Source: Saccharospirillum sp. (lineage in GTDB: Bacteria > Pseudomonadota > Gammaproteobacteria > Pseudomonadales > Natronospirillaceae). From it: a stretch of DNA of 60,810 bases. The stretch lies in NCBI GenBank assembly GCA_022565595.1, contig JAIUML010000026.1, forward strand, positions 1-60,810, in the 5' to 3' direction. Positions within the stretch are counted from its first letter, which is position 1. Each line of letters opens with the position of its first letter. Position numbers and translations under genes: made by a program. The notes beneath the pieces are model-generated. The model saw only the letters and a list, made by a program, of their open reading frames with translations. It had not been told where the DNA came from and did not search any database. This document shows, one piece after another, positions 9,026 to 16,758 of this stretch.

Positions 9026-9114
9026 GCAACAGAGTCGGCATGACAAAGCCAACAGGGCTTGACTGCACAGACCAGCGTGGTAAAACCAGGCGTCCTGATG
9101 CAAAAAGGCCCGTC

Positions 9115-10179
9115 ATGCCGACCATTAAAGAAGTCTCCGAACTCGCCCGGGTTTCTCAGGCCACTGTTTCGCGTGTCATGAATGGCAGTGACCGCGTCAC
9201 CGAGTCCACTCGCAAGCGCGTGATGGAGGCGATGAAAGCCCTCGGCTATCGACCCAACTCTGCGGCCCAGTCGCTGGCCTCCAATCGCAGCAATTCAATT
9301 GGCATGGTGGTATCGCAACTGGACGGCCCCTTTTATGGGCCAATGATGGCTGGAGTCGAAGACACCCTGCGCCAGGCGCATAAGCATCTGATCATTGCCG
9401 CCGGCCATGGCGAAGCCGCCGCCGAAGAAGAGGCCATAGAGTTTCTGATTAACCGCCAGGTCGATGGCCTGATATTACTGGTCGAGCGACTCGACGCAGA
9501 CTACCTGCTACCGCTGAACGAACGCGTGCCCACCTTTCTGATCAACCACCACATCAAGGGGCTGCGCAACCAGTCAGTCTGGATCGACAACCTCAATGGT
9601 GGCTACCAGGCCACCCGCTATCTGATCGAGCAAGGCCACAGCCGCATTGCCTGCATCACCGGCCAGATCTGGAAGCAGGACGCCATCGACCGACTCGAAG
9701 GCTACAAAAAAGCCATGAACGAAGCCGGCCTACCCATAGATGATAACTGGATCGTCAACAGCTACTTCGAAGTGCCGGGCGGCATCGAAGCCTTCGATAC
9801 TCTGCAAGCGAGAAGAGTCGCCTGCACCGCCGTCTTCGCCACCAATGACGAACTCGCCTTTGGTGTTATGGAAGCTGCCTCCGAAGCCGGCATCGTCGTC
9901 CCCGACGATCTCTCGGTCATCGGCTTCGACGACGTCCTCACCGCCACCTACGTCAAACCCAAACTCACCACCATGCACTTCCCCATGTTCGATATGGCCA
10001 GCTCCGCCGCCCGCATGGCCCTGCAATGGATCTACCAGAAACGCCCCCCAGCCGAACTCGCCTTCCAACCCACCCTGGTAGAACGCCAATCGGTAAAGCC
10101 TTTAACTCCCTCTCCCTCCGGGCGGTCCGACGCTTTGGCGGAGCAATTGCTTCTATCACCTAAGCACCCTGAAAAATAA
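9115..10179 (+). CDS. LacI-family transcriptional regulator
   Basis: 354 aa from the ATG at 9115, which begins directly with the canonical LacI headpiece (TIKEVSELARVSQATVSRVM) and follows an AAAAGG ribosome-binding site. A further in-frame ATG at 9040 would add 25 atypical residues. Hinge helix and a periplasmic-binding-protein-like sensor domain (about 60-335) follow. It lies just downstream of the GH16 gene and probably binds the two TGTAAGCGCTT sites upstream. The final 24 residues, after RQSVKPL, are Ser/Pro-rich and look like read-through into former intergenic DNA; the stop directly abuts the stop of the convergent hydrolase gene. Confidence 0.93.
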   Translation: MPTIKEVSELARVSQATVSRVMNGSDRVTESTRKRVMEAMKALGYRPNSAAQSLASNRSNSIGMVVSQLDGPFYGPMMAGVEDTLRQAHKHLIIAAGHGEAAAEEEAIEFLINRQVDGLILLVERLDADYLLPLNERVPTFLINHHIKGLRNQSVWIDNLNGGYQATRYLIEQGHSRIACITGQIWKQDAIDRLEGYKKAMNEAGLPIDDNWIVNSYFEVPGGIEAFDTLQARRVACTAVFATNDELAFGVMEAASEAGIVVPDDLSVIGFDDVLTATYVKPKLTTMHFPMFDMASSAARMALQWIYQKRPPAELAFQPTLVERQSVKPLTPSPSGRSDALAEQLLLSPKHPEK

Positions 10180-11235
10180 TTATTGGTCCAGTGCCTTGAT
10201 GAGACTCATCAGGAAACGAACCCCTTTGCGCATATAGCGACTGCTGTTGAAGTTGCCGATCAGATAGGCCTCCAACCCTGGGTGATAGAACATGAAAGCG
10301 CCGGTGGCACCCACTACTCCCCAACACTGATATTTTTGCGGCAGAATCAGAAAGGTGGGCCTCAGTTGCCAAATGCCGTAGCCGTAATCGATGATGGGAT
10401 TGAAGCGGGTCTTGTCGGATTGCATGGTGGTCAGAGTTTCCGGGCTGATCAACTGGTGGTTGACCAGGGCTTGCATGAATATCAGAGCTTCGTTGAGCGG
10501 GGCAACGACACTGCCGCCGGCATAATCCAGAGCGGCGTAGGCTTTGAGTGGGTTGATGGCGGTTTTGTCCAAATAGAAATCGGCCTCTGGCAGGGTGTCG
10601 GCGGCAGCCGGTGCAGAGCAATGCAGTACGGAGCTGTGTGTCATGCCCAGTGGCTGAAACAATTGGCGATGCAGAATGTCGTGGAAGGGTTCGCCTTCAA
10701 TCTGCTCAAGAATCAGGCCCAGCAAGTGGTAGTTGATGTCTGTGTAGTTGAACCCCTGACCGGGTCGAAACCTGGGCTTCATATGGGTTTTGGACCACTC
10801 TATTGCCTCGCGAGTGGAAAGGTCAAACTCCGGCTCTTTTACCAGGCGCTTGAGCAGTGGCCAGAAATGATCGGGCAGGCCGGAGGTCTGCGACAGCAGG
10901 TGTCGAACCGTTATCTGGTCCGAATAATCCTGCCCTCGATAGAGATGCAGGCCCGACATCAGTTCAGGGTCCAGATAGTGGCCAATGGGGTCGTAAAACC
11001 CCAGTTTTCCCGCTTCAACCAGTTGGGCGACCAGGGTCGAGGTGAACAATTTACCGCAACTGGCAAGGTAGTTTGGCTGGTCCACTGGTAGCGGTGCCTT
11101 ATCAATAAGGGATGCGGCCAGTTGGATGTCCACCGAGCGGGATGGGCAATAGACTCGTACAAAGGCATTGCCGGGCACGCGGGCCTTGTTCACCCACTGG
11201 TTGAAAGTGTTTTGGATGGCATGGTTGTAATTCAT
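10180..11235 (-). CDS. Serine hydrolase, beta-lactamase/esterase (class C) fold
   Basis: 351 aa. The SxxK motif is SCGK (Ser59, Lys62), giving nucleophile and general base. The second motif (normally YxN) is YTD. The third, normally HxG, appears as VVG in WGVVGATGAF, so His is missing. No signal peptide is visible, suggesting a cytosolic esterase or peptidase-like enzyme rather than a beta-lactamase. It is the last gene of a TetR-hydrolase-hydrolase operon, 46 bp after its larger relative. Substrate unknown; small esters or D-amino-acid peptides are family possibilities. Confidence 0.85.
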   Translation of the reverse strand: MNYNHAIQNTFNQWVNKARVPGNAFVRVYCPSRSVDIQLAASLIDKAPLPVDQPNYLASCGKLFTSTLVAQLVEAGKLGFYDPIGHYLDPELMSGLHLYRGQDYSDQITVRHLLSQTSGLPDHFWPLLKRLVKEPEFDLSTREAIEWSKTHMKPRFRPGQGFNYTDINYHLLGLILEQIEGEPFHDILHRQLFQPLGMTHSSVLHCSAPAAADTLPEADFYLDKTAINPLKAYAALDYAGGSVVAPLNEALIFMQALVNHQLISPETLTTMQSDKTRFNPIIDYGYGIWQLRPTFLILPQKYQCWGVVGATGAFMFYHPGLEAYLIGNFNSSRYMRKGVRFLMSLIKALDQ

Positions 11236-11281
11236 GGTTCAGGGCTCCTTTACCTGTGGATTGGGTGCTAACTCGCCTGAC

Positions 11282-13201
11282 TCAGACCAGGTTCCAGTGC
11301 CACAACCAGGCCAGCACACCAATAACCTGTAAGCCAAACAGACTCACATAGAACCATTGGGCCCTGGTCAGGAACGCCTTTTGGGCAAGCAGAATATGGC
11401 TCAGCAGCCAGACAACGCCAATACCGATTAACAGGCGCGGTATCCAGATCAGGTGATCAAACCAGGCTTTGGGGTCATAAGCGGCCACCGGAAGCTGATA
11501 AAGCGGGCTTGGCTGGCCAGTAGTCAAGGTGCTGATCAACAACAGTAACCATCCCATGGCAAAGGCAATGGTCAGCCAACGCAAGCGCCGCTGCGTCGGT
11601 TCCATTGGCTGTTTTCGAGCGAGTCGCCGCAGGCCCTGCACCGCAAAAACCACCAGGGAGAGGCTCATGAACAGAGTTACAAAGCCGATGCCTACCGCAT
11701 TGAAGGCCAGGGTTTCGAACCAGGGCGCCTTGCTGTAGGTCATTGGGCCACCGGCCGCAAGCAAGGTGCGGCCCTGCGGGTCGGTAGAGAACACCAGGCG
11801 GCCGAAGGTGCCGAAGTAGTCTCGGAATCGATCGCCGTCGAGATTGGTATAACGCCCAGGTGCAATCTCGCGGAAAGTGGACACCTGGCCACTGTGATGA
11901 ACGCGCAAATCACCCTGTGCATCGGCTTCAATCAACAAGGGCCCCATCATCAGGCTGACCAGTTTTTCACTGCTGGTCAGGCTCCGCCGGTTCTGGTGGT
12001 ACTCACCCACCAGCGCCTGTGCTCGCTCGGCAGCACCAGTGCGGGCGTCTGGCAAGGCTGTGTCGTCTGCAAGGTCCGGGTAAAAGGCATCCATAAAGGC
12101 CTGGAAGAACTGAGCGTGGTTCAGGAAATTGCCCCCGCTGTAGCTGACAAAAACCCCGCTGTTGCGCTCGGGCAGCAGGTACAGCCCGGTATCAAACACC
12201 AGGGTGCCGCCGCCATGAAACAGCACGCGCTCGCCGTTGACGTCTGCTTCCATCCAGCCATGGGCGACACCACCCAGGGCGTCATCCTGGCTGAATTGAC
12301 GCTCACGCATTGTCATCAAGGTTGCTTGCCTCAACACCCCGGCCGCTTCGAGTCGTTCCGGTTCGAGCATGGCGAGCATGAACAACGCCATGTCGGCCGC
12401 TGTTGTGCTCATCGCCCCGGCCGAAACCGGCATGTATTCAAATTGACCGGTGAGCCATTCATCCTGATACCGCCGGGCCGGTACCGCCAGGTTGACTTGA
12501 AACGCCAGGGGCACAGGTTGCTCGAAGGTGCTTTGCGTCATGCCCAGGGGCTGAAAGATGTTCTGACGAACGTAGTCCTCAAACGCCAATCCGGAAAGGT
12601 GTTCGACGATGTAACCGGCCAGAGCGCTGCCGTAGTTGGAATAGGCCGTGATCTGACCGGCCGGGTAGATGCGCTGTGGCTGGTGCTGTCGAACGTAGTC
12701 GGATAGAGGCAGGTGCTGATCCGGGTTCAAACGGAACAGCGTATCGGGGTAGTCTTCAAAGCCGGCTGTGTGTGTCATCAGGTGGGCCAGGGTGATGGTA
12801 CCAGGCTCAAGGTCTCGAGCACCCGCAACCAGTTTTTGGTTCAGCTCAAAGTCCAGATAGGTTTGAACATCCGCATCGAGATCCAACAGCTCGGCTTCCG
12901 CCAGTTGCATGATGGCCAGCCAGGTGAACAGTTTGGAGGTCGAACCAATACGAAACAGGGTCTGCTCGGCCGAGGTTGCGCGGATGCCGCTAGGGTCTTC
13001 CAGGCCATAGGCCTTGAGCAGACGGGTTTCACCCTGGTGCACTACACTGACAACGGCGTGGGGCAACATGGGTGGTTCGGATGGCTGAAAGTGACGATCA
13101 GCCAACGGCTCCAGCGCTTGCGGGTTGACGGCCAATGCTACCAGGCTGAACTGAACCCAGAGTAATAGACAAAGCGGTTTGGTCAGGTTTATCAGGCGCA
13201 T
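11282..13201 (-). CDS. Exported serine hydrolase (beta-lactamase family) with C-terminal membrane domain
   Basis: 639 aa. A signal peptide (about 1-25) leads into a class C/penicillin-binding-protein-like hydrolase domain with all three motifs: STSK (87-90), YSN (187-189) and HGG. Around residue 500 the protein switches to four predicted transmembrane helices with a basic loop (RRLARKQ) between the first two. The catalytic domain should therefore face the periplasm, tethered to the inner membrane. Four bp separate it from the TetR gene upstream. Relatives are described loosely as CubicO-type hydrolases; the natural substrate is unknown. Confidence 0.87.
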   Translation of the reverse strand: MRLINLTKPLCLLLWVQFSLVALAVNPQALEPLADRHFQPSEPPMLPHAVVSVVHQGETRLLKAYGLEDPSGIRATSAEQTLFRIGSTSKLFTWLAIMQLAEAELLDLDADVQTYLDFELNQKLVAGARDLEPGTITLAHLMTHTAGFEDYPDTLFRLNPDQHLPLSDYVRQHQPQRIYPAGQITAYSNYGSALAGYIVEHLSGLAFEDYVRQNIFQPLGMTQSTFEQPVPLAFQVNLAVPARRYQDEWLTGQFEYMPVSAGAMSTTAADMALFMLAMLEPERLEAAGVLRQATLMTMRERQFSQDDALGGVAHGWMEADVNGERVLFHGGGTLVFDTGLYLLPERNSGVFVSYSGGNFLNHAQFFQAFMDAFYPDLADDTALPDARTGAAERAQALVGEYHQNRRSLTSSEKLVSLMMGPLLIEADAQGDLRVHHSGQVSTFREIAPGRYTNLDGDRFRDYFGTFGRLVFSTDPQGRTLLAAGGPMTYSKAPWFETLAFNAVGIGFVTLFMSLSLVVFAVQGLRRLARKQPMEPTQRRLRWLTIAFAMGWLLLLISTLTTGQPSPLYQLPVAAYDPKAWFDHLIWIPRLLIGIGVVWLLSHILLAQKAFLTRAQWFYVSLFGLQVIGVLAWLWHWNLV

Positions 13202-13205
13202 TTTT

Positions 13206-13775
13206 TTACTCCCTGGGCTGCTTCATGCCGGAGATAAGATCGGCACCGGTGTTCATCAAGAGTGCGATCTGAGCGTCCTCGTTGTCTGCTTCGGGCAGCA
13301 GATCGTGGGCGATCATCACCGAAAGCCCCATCTGGAAGACCCGCATTCTGAGCAATAGCTCCGGCAGTTGTTCATCGCTCAGGCCGGCGAGTTCCGGGTC
13401 CTGGCGCATGAGCTGGAGCAGCTCTGGTGTCATCCCAGCTTGATGATGTTGCATTTGCTGCTTTTGAATGGTGATCAAATCCCGGAACAGATTTGGGTAG
13501 TCGCGCGCGAATTTGAGGCTGGCAAGTCCGATGTCGCGAAAGGGGTTTCCTGTCTGTTGCTGTGCGATCAGTTGCTGGCTCAGTGCGACTACTTCCTTGA
13601 GCACGGCCTCAATCAACTCTTCTGCGGTTTCGAAATTGACGTAAATGGGCGCAATTGAGCTACCCAGTGCCTCTGCTACCTTGCGTATGGTCAGTTTGGC
13701 CGTGCCTTCGCCCCTGGCGATGTCGAAGGCCGCTGCAACGATTTGTTCTCTGGAAAATTTCTTGCGGGGTGCCAT
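13206..13775 (-). CDS. TetR-family transcriptional regulator
   Basis: 189 aa. The N-terminal TetR helix-turn-helix (about 8-55) starts FSREQIVAAAFDIARGEG and is followed by an all-alpha ligand domain. It is first in an operon with two serine hydrolases (4 bp and 46 bp spacing), and a 14-bp palindrome lies upstream of its start, so it probably autorepresses the operon and responds to a substrate or product of the hydrolases. Ligand unknown. Confidence 0.92.
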   Translation of the reverse strand: MAPRKKFSREQIVAAAFDIARGEGTAKLTIRKVAEALGSSIAPIYVNFETAEELIEAVLKEVVALSQQLIAQQQTGNPFRDIGLASLKFARDYPNLFRDLITIQKQQMQHHQAGMTPELLQLMRQDPELAGLSDEQLPELLLRMRVFQMGLSVMIAHDLLPEADNEDAQIALLMNTGADLISGMKQPRE

Positions 13776-13805
13776 GGCTGCAAACTCTTAAATAGCAAAT
13801 GATAC

Positions 13806-13819
13806 ATAACATACGTTAT
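13806..13819. promoter_or_regulatory. Candidate TetR operator
   Basis: ATAACATACGTTAT is a perfect inverted repeat (ATAAC, 4-bp centre, GTTAT) 31 bp upstream of the TetR start, within an AT-rich stretch that could carry its promoter. The link to the adjacent TetR is positional inference. Confidence 0.55.
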
Positions 13820-13987
13820 ATATTATTCGATATAAGTACAGATGAAAAGTCCTCCAGAAGTAACCTTGCTCAAAAATCATCCCCAGCCGGACAAAAATGA
13901 CACCTTACCCCATTTGGTAGAGGACGCTCGCTGACAGTCAGGATACACTGTAGAGATCATAAAAAGGATTGCTGGGGAGTAACTGCA

Positions 13988-15838
13988 GTGCTCAAGCCAA
14001 GCAGGAACTGGGCAGGTCTGGCCTTGGTGTTTCTATGCGCCACTATTTCTCATGCGCAAGTCTCCATTGTTGGGGGGAATCAGAGCTACGAGCTCTTGCC
14101 TCACCTGGAAATTCTGGAAGACGTTGAGCGGCAATGGTCGCTTGCGGATGTTCAGTCCCTGCCGGCATCGCAATGGCAAACCGCCAGCACTGCGGCTCCC
14201 AATTTCAGTTTCAGCGATTCCGCCTGGTGGCTGAGACTGCCGTTGCACAATCCGACCGAGTCCAGCCGATCTCTGGTCTTTGATATTGCCCAACCGCTAC
14301 TGGACTATGCCTCAGCGACCTGGCTGGTTGAGGGAGAAGTGCGTACTAGCTGGCAGACTGGCAGCCGCTACTCGGCCAATACCAGGCCGGTGCCCTATCG
14401 TGGCTTTGCCTTCCCGCTGGAACTGCCACCAGGTGCCCAGGGCGAGTTGCTGATTCGGTTCGATACCTTCGATGGGCTCTACGATGCCTTGCCAATGGCG
14501 CTGTTTTCCCATGGGGCCTTTTTTGAGGCCAAGTGGTGGGAGAATCTCGCTTTTGGGGTGTATTACGGCATCATCATCGGTTTGCTGTTGTATAACTTCG
14601 TGGTCTGGATTCAGGCACGTGAGCGAAATTTCCTGCTCTACTCGGCTTATCTGGCCTGTTTTCTGGTCTGGAACCTCGCCTTTCGGGGTTATCTGGCGTT
14701 GGGTCCCCTGGCCAATTTCCCCTTGCTGTACAACCAGGCGGTCGGCTTTTTTGCGTCAGGCATCTTTATGTTCCTGATTTTATTTACCTCCAGTTTCCTG
14801 GGTCTGCGGGATCACATGCCTCGGATGAGCCTGGTGCTCAGGGTTGTGATGTACAGCCTGAGCATTCCCGTTGTACTGACTCTGGCCGGTTTCTACTCGA
14901 TCGTTTATCAGATCCTGATCCCTCAGGCCCTGCTTGTCATGACTCTGGTGCTGGTGGCAGCCGTTCACCAGAGCCTCCAGGGCCAGCGCAGTGCGAGAAT
15001 TTTCCTGTTGGCCTGGGGCTTCTTGATTGCCTCGGCATTTATCTATTACGCACGCGTCTATGGCTTGATTGAGTCAAGCTGGTTTACCGAGAACGCTCTG
15101 AATATCGGGTCTGCTATAGAAGTATTCGTGATAGGGCTGGCCCTGGCTGATCGCATCAATCAACTCAAGCAGCAGCAGACCCGGGACCAACTGACCATAC
15201 TGGAACAGGAGCGCGCTTACAGCGAGCGCCTGCAGCAGCAGGTGGACGAACAGACCAAGGCCTTGCGCCGGCTCAACCGCCAATTGCAGCACGATTCTCA
15301 AACCGACAGCCTGACTGGCCTGCGCAACCGGCGAAATTTTTACTATTCCCTGGGCGAAGCCATCAAACGTTCACAACGTCATCAGGAACCGTTGGCGCTG
15401 GCGTTGATTGACATCGATTACTTCAAACAGATCAACGACCATTGGGGGCACCCCTATGGTGACGAAGTGCTCAAACAATTTGCCGAGGTGATGAATCAGG
15501 CCTGGAAGCGCAGTACCGATGGCGTTTTTCGTTTGGGTGGTGAGGAGTTCGGCGTGATTTTCGAGGTCAAGAGTCGCGACGATCTGCCTTGCCTGTTGGA
15601 TCGTTTCAGGGCGGCTCTGGCCAGCAAACAAATCAATTACCCGGATCAGAATAATGGTTATCTGACTGCCTCCATAGGGATGGTGGTGATCGAACCCGCG
15701 GAAATGGTCTCCCCGGAAACCGCTTATAGCCGGGCCGATGCAGCGCTCTATGCCAGTAAAAAGGAGGGGCGGGATCGAATTTACTATACCCGACCTGAAT
15801 TGGGCCCGGAGGAAGATCTGGCCGCACTTTATGGCTGA
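13988..15838 (+). CDS. Membrane diguanylate cyclase, 7TMR-DISM sensor plus GGDEF
   Basis: 616 aa. Signal peptide, then a periplasmic 7TMR-DISM extracellular domain (about 30-180; SAWWLRLPLHNP is characteristic), seven transmembrane helices (about 185-395), a coiled coil (about 400-440) and a GGDEF domain. The active-site loop is GGEEF (517-521), a functional variant, and the product-inhibition I-site RSTD lies at 508-511, five residues before it. It should make cyclic-di-GMP from GTP in response to an external ligand, possibly a carbohydrate. GTG start with GGGGAG seven bp upstream. Stand-alone gene. Confidence 0.93.
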   Translation: MLKPSRNWAGLALVFLCATISHAQVSIVGGNQSYELLPHLEILEDVERQWSLADVQSLPASQWQTASTAAPNFSFSDSAWWLRLPLHNPTESSRSLVFDIAQPLLDYASATWLVEGEVRTSWQTGSRYSANTRPVPYRGFAFPLELPPGAQGELLIRFDTFDGLYDALPMALFSHGAFFEAKWWENLAFGVYYGIIIGLLLYNFVVWIQARERNFLLYSAYLACFLVWNLAFRGYLALGPLANFPLLYNQAVGFFASGIFMFLILFTSSFLGLRDHMPRMSLVLRVVMYSLSIPVVLTLAGFYSIVYQILIPQALLVMTLVLVAAVHQSLQGQRSARIFLLAWGFLIASAFIYYARVYGLIESSWFTENALNIGSAIEVFVIGLALADRINQLKQQQTRDQLTILEQERAYSERLQQQVDEQTKALRRLNRQLQHDSQTDSLTGLRNRRNFYYSLGEAIKRSQRHQEPLALALIDIDYFKQINDHWGHPYGDEVLKQFAEVMNQAWKRSTDGVFRLGGEEFGVIFEVKSRDDLPCLLDRFRAALASKQINYPDQNNGYLTASIGMVVIEPAEMVSPETAYSRADAALYASKKEGRDRIYYTRPELGPEEDLAALYG

Positions 15839-15974
15839 CAATGGCGAACAAGGGCGTGGTAATGTGCTTCACCGAACCGTCATTGTGAGTCCAGCGGGTG
15901 ATAATAAGAGAACGGTCATTGACCTTTCATCGTTCTGACCCAGACTGGGCAGACATTTCTTATTGCTGAGCCTA

Positions 15975-16622
15975 ATGACTCTGGAATTACCGACCTACTC
16001 AACCCTCGAAGAATGGGCCAACAGCCTGACCCATGGTATTGGAGCGGTGCTGTCCATAGCCGGCCTGGTCATACTGGTGGTGCTGGCCAGCCTGAACAGA
16101 GATGCCTGGCAGATCGTCAGTGTCAGCATTTATGGCACGACTCTGGTTCTGCTTTACACCGCTTCTACGCTATACCACGCCATACAGTCCCAACGCGTGC
16201 GCCACGTCATGCAGCGGCTGGATCACATCGCCATTCTTTATCTGATCGCCGGAACCTATACGCCCTTTACCCTGGTCACATTGCGTGGCCCCTGGGGGTG
16301 GTCGCTGTTCGGAGTTGTGTGGGGCCTGGCGGTGATCGGCACCGTTGTGCACCTGACCTCGCTGCGCCGCTTTCATGGGGTTATGGTGGGGCTTTATTTG
16401 CTGATGGGCTGGTCGGTGACCATTGCTCTGGCCCCGCTAATCAAGGCATTACCAACGGCGGGCCTTGGGCTCCTGGTCGCCGGTGGCTTGTCCTATACCC
16501 TGGGTGTGGTGTTCTACATGGCCAAACGCTTGCCCTTTAACCACGCCATCTGGCACCTGTTTGTGCTGGCGGGCAGTGTGCTGCACTTCTTCACCGTGAT
16601 GCATTACGTCATTCTCCTTTGA
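15975..16622 (+). CDS. Hemolysin III family (PAQR/TrhA-like) membrane protein
   Basis: 215 aa from the ATG at 15975 (a TTG at 15963 would add four residues). It has about seven transmembrane helices and the family pattern: NSLTHGIGA at the start, STLYHA after the second helix, and conserved His near the end (HAIWHLFV, HFFTVMHY) that form a metal site in PAQR proteins. TrhA-like members influence membrane energetics and fluidity; 'hemolysin' is a historical name. It stands alone, and a palindromic repeat follows the stop. Confidence 0.92.
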   Translation: MTLELPTYSTLEEWANSLTHGIGAVLSIAGLVILVVLASLNRDAWQIVSVSIYGTTLVLLYTASTLYHAIQSQRVRHVMQRLDHIAILYLIAGTYTPFTLVTLRGPWGWSLFGVVWGLAVIGTVVHLTSLRRFHGVMVGLYLLMGWSVTIALAPLIKALPTAGLGLLVAGGLSYTLGVVFYMAKRLPFNHAIWHLFVLAGSVLHFFTVMHYVILL

Positions 16623-16628
16623 ACAACA

Positions 16629-16657
16629 TTGGAGCGTCGATATCCTCATCGACGTGG
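16629..16657. repeat. Palindromic intergenic repeat, copy A
   Basis: TTGGAGCGTCGATATCCTCATCGACG plus a GG tail. CGTCGAT and ATCGACG form an inverted repeat around ATCCTC. The copy at 32566-32594 differs at only about three positions, and a shorter relative lies at 19223-19254. All three are intergenic. Confidence 0.65.
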
Positions 16658-16758
16658 TCGGTGTCAGCCGACTGGCGAAGCCGCTAATCTTCCCATCATT
16701 ATCAAGCCCGACCAAATGGCGTAGTATCAACAGCACATTCAGTTGGACAAACGGACCC

